From assembly GCF_037975245.1 (NCBI RefSeq), contig NC_092570.1, forward strand, positions 9,053,001 through 9,117,000: DNA of 64,000 bases. The letters run 5' to 3'. Position numbers and translations under genes: made by a program. Numbering within the stretch: position 1 is the stretch's first letter; the number at the start of each line of letters is the position of its first letter. This document shows positions 57,000 through 64,000 of this stretch, piece after piece. The stretch is from Apostichopus japonicus. Lineage: Eukaryota > Echinodermata > Holothuroidea > Aspidochirotida > Stichopodidae. The notes under the pieces were generated by a model that worked only from the letters and a program-made list of their open reading frames with translations, searched no databases and was not told the origin of the DNA.

Positions 57000-58560
57000 C
57001 AACCCTGAAATAAATCAAACATTCATGGTACCATATGAAAGGAAAAGAAGATAAAGATATTTTTCAGGTTTTCATTTCAAGCAAGATGACGTCCATATGA
57101 CATTACAAGCAGCTTAACTAAACAGAAATAAAGAATTACTACATTACAAGTAGTCAACCAATCAACATATTGTGCAATCATTCTATCCTACGACATTACA
57201 AATCAGCATTAAGAAAACATTCTATCCTAGAACATTACAAGGAAGTCAACCATTCAGCATGAAGAATCATTTTGACATTACAGGCAGGTTTAACCAATCA
57301 ACCTAGTCACATGTAACAAAGATACATAATTTAGAGATAATTAGGAGAAAAGTAAAACACAGACATGCAGATCTAAATACTACTGTGAAAGGATTGAATT
57401 ACTAGTCTTTGTTTTGAGGAAGCATAAATTGTACTGATCTGCTAAACAGCAGATGTTGGTTTTACATTAACAGGTCTGTGGCCCATTGTTCAATCTTACA
57501 CAGCCTTTTGTTTCAGTGTGTTCTCAGAAATGCACTTCAGAGGGAACCACTTAGCATTCACATTTAGTGTAGATATTTCTAGGTGTTTGAATTAAATTGT
57601 AATGTAAGTTTGTTTATAAAATAATGAGGTTTTGAGTACACCCACAAAATCTATACATGCCCTTGAAAACGGTGTAGTGTCTAGAATTTGACCATTTTTC
57701 TCATATGCAAAATCTGCCATTCAAAGCAGGGTATAGTGTAGTGCTTACAATTGGTATAGCTGTCATTACCGCTTATGAGTTATGCTTCCCATTAAATCAC
57801 TGACAATGATGTGGTCCAATGCACCAAAACTAATACACAGTTTTGCAATTGTGTAGCAATCTGCAAATTTTTGTACAGCATTTTCACAATATCAGTGCTA
57901 GACAAACAATGCTAGTGAGAATATTCAAATAAAACTTACACTGTAAATGTATTCCAAAAGATGACTAAATCAGCATGACACTTGTTTGGATAGACTTTCA
58001 AGACAGATGAGAAGAGAGATCCGCAAGAAAACTGACCTATATTTGGTTTCTATCAGCCCAGTCATTCTTACGATTATAAAAGTTTCCTCAAACCTGAATC
58101 ATACATCATCAAAGTTACACTCAATCCCTATAATAATACTGTGGCCTTGTTGTAGGATGAACCTTTGGCATACATAGTATGAGAAAGAGCTGTGGTAGTT
58201 GTTTATCTACAGGCTTAAAGAGATGCTTTGATCCCTTCCATTCAGAACCACTGAACTGCAACAAGTGAGTAAAATGGGCTAGCTTTTCCTTTTCTTCACA
58301 TAAACGTACCTGCGTTTATATATAAGGAGTAGTACAGCGATGGAGAGTAGCATCTTGTGTACATGACATGACATGTTTGTTATTTAGCCACTCCTCACAC
58401 AGACTATAGTGACCATGACATGCAGACTACCAGAAGATTGAAAGATCATGCAAGTTTACATAAAAGATACCAGCAACGATAACAACAAAAATACCCCACG
58501 TATTGCCAACTGCGATCTTAACACAGATCAGCTTTACATTTTGGGATTATTGCTCTAGAC
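57000..58560. other. Upstream stretch without recognised gene
   Basis: AT-rich sequence 5' of the MYO16 start. Near 57,100-57,300 a loose repeat of CATTACAA with GCAGCTTAACTA or TCAACCAATCA is seen. No promoter element or exon could be supported. Confidence 0.4.
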
Positions 58561-58740
58561 AGATACAATGTTGTCAGACTTTGAGCTCTGTTTGAACTCA
58601 AATGACCTTTAACCTTAAATGTAAATAAACAAGAAATAAGAAAAGTATGGTGAGGTTTAACTTTATAACCAACAACATTTTTAACAACATCCAAATGTTC
58701 ATATTGTGTTACCTAAAGGCTAAAGCATGCACTGAAGATG

Positions 58741-60183
58741 CAGTGGTGAAGCCAGGATTTTTTCAGTGGGGGGGGGTGCTGGGGGGGACTTGACCATTTC
58801 CTGGGAGGGCGTCTTGTTACTACCTAAGAGGAGCACCACCATGGGTTGGCGTGCAGTGTACCAAAATTTTTTAGCTAAAAAGGCCTCCTAGATCGTTGGA
58901 AATGACACTTCCCAGGCCTTGTAAGCTGCTCTTAATTTTTCTCAACATCCTTTATTTTGATATCCCATGTCTTGATATGGTCATGAAATAGTTTAGTGAA
59001 ATAGAAGAAAAAAACAGTTGAAAGTTACTTTGAAAAATCATGACATATCTTTTGTGAGTTTGACACCGGCATTGACATTTTTCGACAAATCTGCAAATTG
59101 TGCATGGAAAATAAGGAAAGATTGACTGGGCTTTCAGTCAAGTTACATACTGAATTAAATGACCAAACTATATGTCAAGCTGACATCAAAGATTGCGTCT
59201 GAAATGTAATTAGGGTGATAGACTGATTGGCCTGTAGTTCTCAGCGATAGTATTGTCTCCTTTCTTGAAAATTTGGTTTTTTAGAGGTTTTAAGAGCATC
59301 AGGGTACGTCCCAGAAGTGAATTTTTTTTTACCTCTTAACATCTTCTTTGGCATTCCAGTACCTGGAAACCACCTTTCTATAAGGGTAGTATAGCTCACT
59401 AGCTTGTTTGATCAGTAAATGCGCACTGGTTACAAGATCCTGATTGGCTGTTTGTATTAGTATTTATTTGTATGTTAGGGATTAGGGATAGTGTTTAACC
59501 AATTAGAGAAATTCTTGTAAATCAGTGTGCATCGACCCTGTTTTTTTCTGTGGAGACACTACATAACATGATAATGTTGCTGTGTTGTTAAACTCAACTA
59601 ACCGACCAACCACGACAAAGGATAGGATATGTGTGGCTGATAATTAATTAATGGAAAATCCATCAAGTCAATGTGATTATGCCTAGACAAGTTTGATCCT
59701 CCTGTTGTTATGTGCTGCTGCGAACTTGTCAACAAACTCATCTATGTTCAGCGTGTACCATTGTGATGTCAACGTCCATTTAAAAAAGAGAAACAAAAGC
59801 AAAGTTTGCCCGAACAGTCGAACACACAGATTCAGTAGTAAACATTATGTGTGTTGTAGTGAACAGCAGGAATTATATAATTCGACGGTCGTTAACATGC
59901 ATTTTCGGTACAGTGCGACTACTGTAGATGGCTTCTCGGAGTATGCGCTATGTCACGTCAGGTTTTTCAGCAACTATAGCCTACTGCCAGTCCGCGGTCT
60001 AAGGGTCGTTCATGAGTGGTGATCATGGAGATTCGAGACCATCCAGACCAATGATATATTTTTCGCACATGTAATTTTTTCTTCGACACCCAAAATCCCA
60101 GTGGGAGGGCAACTTGGGGGGTGACAAGCTTTCATGGGGAGCTGTCGCCCACCCCATGCCCCCAGCTAGTGGCTACGCCACTG
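58741..60183 (+). mobile_element. hAT-like non-autonomous element, 1.44 kb, with perfect 8 bp target duplication
   Basis: Ends CAGTGGTGAAGCCA and complement CAGTGGCGTAGCCA; TGAAGATG at 58,733-58,740 and 60,184-60,191. Shares the core GATCGTTGGAAATGACACTT, CCCAGGCCTTGTAAGCTGC with the 28.8 kb MITE. A 109-codon open frame near 59,693-60,022 shows no transposase motif. Confidence 0.88.
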
Positions 60184-60189
60184 TGAAGA

Positions 60190-62740
60190 TGGCAACAAAG
60201 AATTTTGGCAAAACAATTTGTAACTAACAGCACGTGTACTGTGTACCTATGAGTCAGAAGTGAAGTTAGGTTACTCTCCCAAGCCTAGCTACAAGGTTTT
60301 TGACAGAAGACAACCTACCTTTGTACCCAAAGCAGTGACATCAGTCCTTGTTTGGGATAACACAGGTTCAAGCCAGCATATCAATGATACTGTGGCATGT
60401 TTAATGTTATTCATTACTTTCTCTTAGTAGATCAAATTTAAAATTCGTATTGCACAGAAATATAATTTTCCAGTGTGTCTTTCATAGCAGTATGTATATG
60501 CCTATCATAAATCGAACAGAAGAGATGGTACATGCCTCAGAGGTGAAAAACATATGCCCTAGTCAGGCATTTCCTTACTTGTTCAGCAGTAGGGAGAATG
60601 GGAAAGGTGAGCCCTTATCCGCATTGCTGCTTTTTGTATGGGCACAATGTTTGGATTAAGCCTAGGCTAGGCCCATTGTGGTGAGCTTTGGCCATTTCTC
60701 ACCAAAGACATAAAGGTATGCTATGCTAAGATAGGCCTTAAGAGTTTAGAATCCTAAGTCTGAGTGTAATACTAGGCCTAGTAGTATCACTAACGTTAGA
60801 CCCTGTTAATTATTTTCCAGCTTAGCCTAACTTTAAGAGCCAGCCGAAGTCAGTTCAGTTTAATCTGTTACTGATAATTAAGAGAAGATTAGGTTTAATT
60901 ACCCATGCGTACCGATCGATGTGGTACCGCAGTTTTTCTACCTGTAGCTAGCTGTGGTCACTGCTTCTTACTTATGAAATATATGAAAAAGCTGCTTCTG
61001 TCTGATCTAGTCGCCATACCAACTGTTGTTAAACATTTTTTTTGCGATTGTTATGAGCGCTGCATGAACAGGAAGTCTATGCTGCCAAATACACACACGT
61101 CCGGGTGTCACAGTAAATAGTGCCCCTGGCTATAGATAATGAATGACCATGCTATTTTCCCAGAACACATATTCTGCGGGTTAAAATATACGAACCTCAT
61201 TTTTCACGTCAAAATATTTTCGTCCTTCCCCCTGAAATATTATCTACCCAGAATATTTGGTGCTCGACACTATGTATCCACAAAATAATTGTAGTTGGGA
61301 TTTGGGTTTGAGTGATTACATAAGTAACTTATATTGCAAACAGAAAACGATTGTGACTATTTGTTGAGGGATTTCCGAATAAAAAAAATCAAAAGAGTTA
61401 ACTGAACGGATTTGAGGTCCGACTGTAAAAGACTCTTTATGTTTCTCAAAGTTCAGGGAATTTGATATCATGTAGAACAACATATATTTCAAAGGCCTTT
61501 GCGGGTTACCTTTGAATTGAACTGTTTGTAGTAACATGACAATCAATTGTCATGTGCCTTGAATTACTGTCTGATCTTCTCATATAGAAATTGAAAATCA
61601 AAATGATTAACAATAGTTTCATTGCAAATACTATTTGATATCTTCTGGTGGCACTGAGTATATATGACGTTACATATTGTAAACGATACGAATGAAAGCA
61701 GTTGAATGAAACAAATCTCAAACATTTTTATGTAGTATAGACTTAAACCTGTCCTATATATAGCTATATACCACACAAACTTCTAGTTCTTCGCACATGG
61801 GGATATATAGTTGCATATAGGCCAAATTTGCCTTCAGCCTGAATGACTATTGCCATATTTGGAAACATCCCTACCCAAAATTTCCCTTTCCTCATGACAT
61901 TTTCGAGCGGGGGACAATTGTATCCTATGGTTTCGATCCGAAATTTTGTAGGATATTTAGTCCAGCTGGACATAATTTCCTTATGGATATGGACCGGTCG
62001 GGCACGTTCTACGGATGACAAGATATACTAATTCACCCTATACTATATGTCCGGGACCGGGTGATTCAAAACAAGTTCAGACTTTCTGATTGAACAGGAT
62101 ATACAATGCCTCTTCAAAGAAATGCTGCTTCAATACACAGTCTCAACATTGTAACAAAAGAAAAAGCAAATAGTTTGACTAAACTGTCAAAAGTCAATAG
62201 CATGTGACTGCGGCATCACTGCATCAGACTGAAAAGCAGCTATATAGGCTATACTTCCTTCTTAAAAGTTATTATTCTTTCTTACGAATTATAAGTAGGC
62301 CTATTTTATGTGTGTTGCAAGTTTTTCCATACAATCCGTGCCAAGTAGTAGGCCTATAGTTCTACTCACACGAAGAAGGAAATGAATGATTCTATAAATA
62401 GAGCAGGAGCTCAAAGGGGTCAAATCTATAACTGGGAGTGTTGACCAATTGTCATGTATATAGCAATGGTCCATGTGCATGCCCATATAAGGAAATGGAC
62501 ATCTGCCGGGCACATTCTGGTGGGTATGGTCAGGAGCTAGGGTTACAAGAAAGGGACCCCAACATTGGGTTAAATCAGTAAACCTGAAGAAACCTACCGG
62601 AAAATAACCGGCATGGTGCCATGGAATATCATGATTTGCTATTAATTGCCAGACTGGCATTTCAGTGGTTGGGGAATGCCCGTCAGACACCCCGAATGTC
62701 CTAATCCCCCCACCCCACCCCGCCATCAATCAATGAGATA
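60190..62740. other. Upstream stretch without recognised gene
   Basis: Contains clusters of TAGGCCTA-like words near 60,655-60,840 and otherwise unremarkable sequence. Open frames up to 142 codons (62,301-62,729, minus) lack any family pattern. Confidence 0.4.
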
Positions 62741-62752
62741 CGCAGGCGCGGA

Positions 62753-63460
62753 TCCAGAGGGGGGTCCAGGGGGTCCGGACCCCCCTGCTCTTGGCCAACA
62801 AAAAAAAAAGAGAGAAAAAAGAGAGAAAAATAATTAAATTAAACGCCAATTTTAAACATGTAGGACGTCAGAAGGGCGGTTATCCTTACAAGTCAACCAG
62901 CTGTGTCTTTTCCGTCAAATGAACTATAGTGTGCACGCGTGCTACACGTGCCAAAAATGCCTAAAAATCTCAATTTTCAGACCGAAAAGTTTCAAAATTG
63001 AGGTGGTGTTCGAGAATTTCACAATGGATAGAGGGAATCCCACTCCCCTTAGACCCTAGGATCACTGGAGGCCAAACCCCTTACCCTTCCAGAATCCTTG
63101 ATCCGGCCCTGCATCAAACAGTGGTGACGGAACGGGAGGGGGGTTGGGGGCTATAGGCATTATGATTTTTGTATTATCTCAACTCATCTGATATATAGTA
63201 CCATATTTCATAGATTGTTTTTTTTCTCATCAATCGAGAAATTGCAGACATGAGATCCATATTTTCAGGCTAGGTACATGCAGCTTAGAATACTCGGGAA
63301 GTGCCGTTTCCGGCCATCTGGGGGGTTTGTAAAGCCAAAACTTTTCTGGTACGCTCCGCGCCAACCGATGGTGGCGCTCCGCTTAGATAGTTTATACGTT
63401 CCATCCAACTGGACCAGTCAGACCCCCCCCCCCCTGTCACAAATCCTGCATCCGCCCCTG
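62753..63460 (-). mobile_element. hAT-like element or composite of two
   Basis: Outer ends CAGGCGCGGATCCAG and complement CAGGGGCGGATGCAG match at 13 of 15; GATACG lies directly outside both (62,747-62,752 and 63,461-63,466), short of the usual 8 bp. Internal hAT-type ends near 63,112 (CTTGATCCGGCCCTG) and 63,120 (CAGTGGTGACGG) suggest two fused elements. Reverse-orientation family core near 63,285-63,385. Confidence 0.65.
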
Positions 63461-63879
63461 GATACGATCCGTACCCCAATTACATGTAAACGTTTACATA
63501 TCTGTGGTAAGGTAAAATTTACTTACACGCTTTGGAGTTCTTATGTTACTTCATGCATGTTTACTACTAATATTTTACTTAACCTGTATATTTTGTTTTA
63601 GCGTGAATTTCAAGTAGTTTGGCTTCTTCAAAAATGCGCTAAAAATTCGGAGCTTCCGGGGGCTGCGCCCCCTGGACCACAAGGAGAGACCAAAACGAGA
63701 GACCAATCATCAGTGGCTACTAAGCGGGGCTGGCGGTCCGCCCGGGTACCATGCAGTCAGCGGGGTGCCATGCCACATATCGATCATATGATCAGCCCAA
63801 AGCTTTGCCAATTAAATCACCATTTTGCATCTAAGCCACCTTACAAAACACACATTACTCATCCCCTCCCATTATACCA

Positions 63880-64000
63880 TTCCCCTGCACAGGACAAACT
63901 AAAACGAATGACAGCGAATGACCGAATGACAATTGACTTTGTACAGGGTTAATTATCATTCGCGAAGGACAACGAATGACAAAAGAAGAATATAAAGTTG
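63880..64000. repeat. Short direct repeats of GAATGAC
   Basis: GAATGAC appears four times at irregular spacing between about 63,905 and 63,980 near the window edge. Meaning unknown. Confidence 0.5.

Noticed and set aside
59693-60022. 109-codon frame inside the 58.7 kb hAT element
   Set aside because: No BED finger, RNase-H-like or dimerisation motif of hAT transposases is visible.
63620-63690. GGGGGCTGCGCCCCCTGGACC motif typical of hAT interiors
   Set aside because: Only a short fragment; boundaries cannot be defined in the window.

Overview
The window is animal genomic DNA: AT-rich, intron-rich, and full of short tandem arrays, DNA-transposon remnants and non-LTR or Penelope-like retroelement pieces. 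The repeat style (tRNA-headed SINEs, hAT and TTAA-type MITEs, GIY-YIG Penelope fragments, repeats carrying TGACCT motifs) suggests a marine invertebrate deuterostome, perhaps an echinoderm. This placement is inference; nothing here fixes the species.

One host gene accounts for nearly all supported coding sequence. It is an unconventional myosin of class XVI (MYO16-like) on the minus strand, from about 56.9 kb (start codon) to 12.99 kb (last recognised exon). I assign 24 exons with GT-AG borders and consistent reading phase: an N-terminal helical and PP1-docking region (49 kb), ankyrin repeats (44.5, 40.7, 39.9, 38.6, 36.3 and 36.0 kb), a linker (34 kb), the motor (32.4 to 14.8 kb) and one IQ motif (13.0 kb). 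One motor exon expected between 30,413 and 28,657 was not found. The C-terminal tail and 3' UTR were not recognised.

Introns hold most of the repeats. Left of the gene (1 to 12.9 kb): two tandem arrays (121 bp and about 85 bp units), LINE 3' fragments, a 173 bp tandem duplication and two MITEs. Within the gene: a 1.3 kb hAT element (13.2-14.5 kb), a 3.6 kb array of 49 bp units (18.1-21.7 kb), a 68 bp array (23.8-24.6 kb), a perfect (GAGGA)139 tract (26.0-26.7 kb), a 66 bp array (27.2-28.4 kb), opposing Penelope fragments around the P-loop exon (31.6-33.3 kb), a tRNA-like sequence (33.6 kb), a 55-59 bp array (34.1-35.7 kb), nested hAT elements (40.8-41.6 kb), a 28 bp array with an LTR-like insertion (42.1-43.9 kb) and a decayed LINE (53.9-55.9 kb). 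Upstream of the start codon (57-64 kb) lie two more hAT elements and otherwise unrecognised sequence.

The most interesting observation is that two intronic minisatellites next to exons appear to be amplified copies of the exon 3' edge with its 5' splice site (24.6 kb clearly, 28.4 kb probably). A third exon (36.4 kb) has extra upstream copies of its 3' splice site. This leaves rows of decoy splice signals beside real ones.
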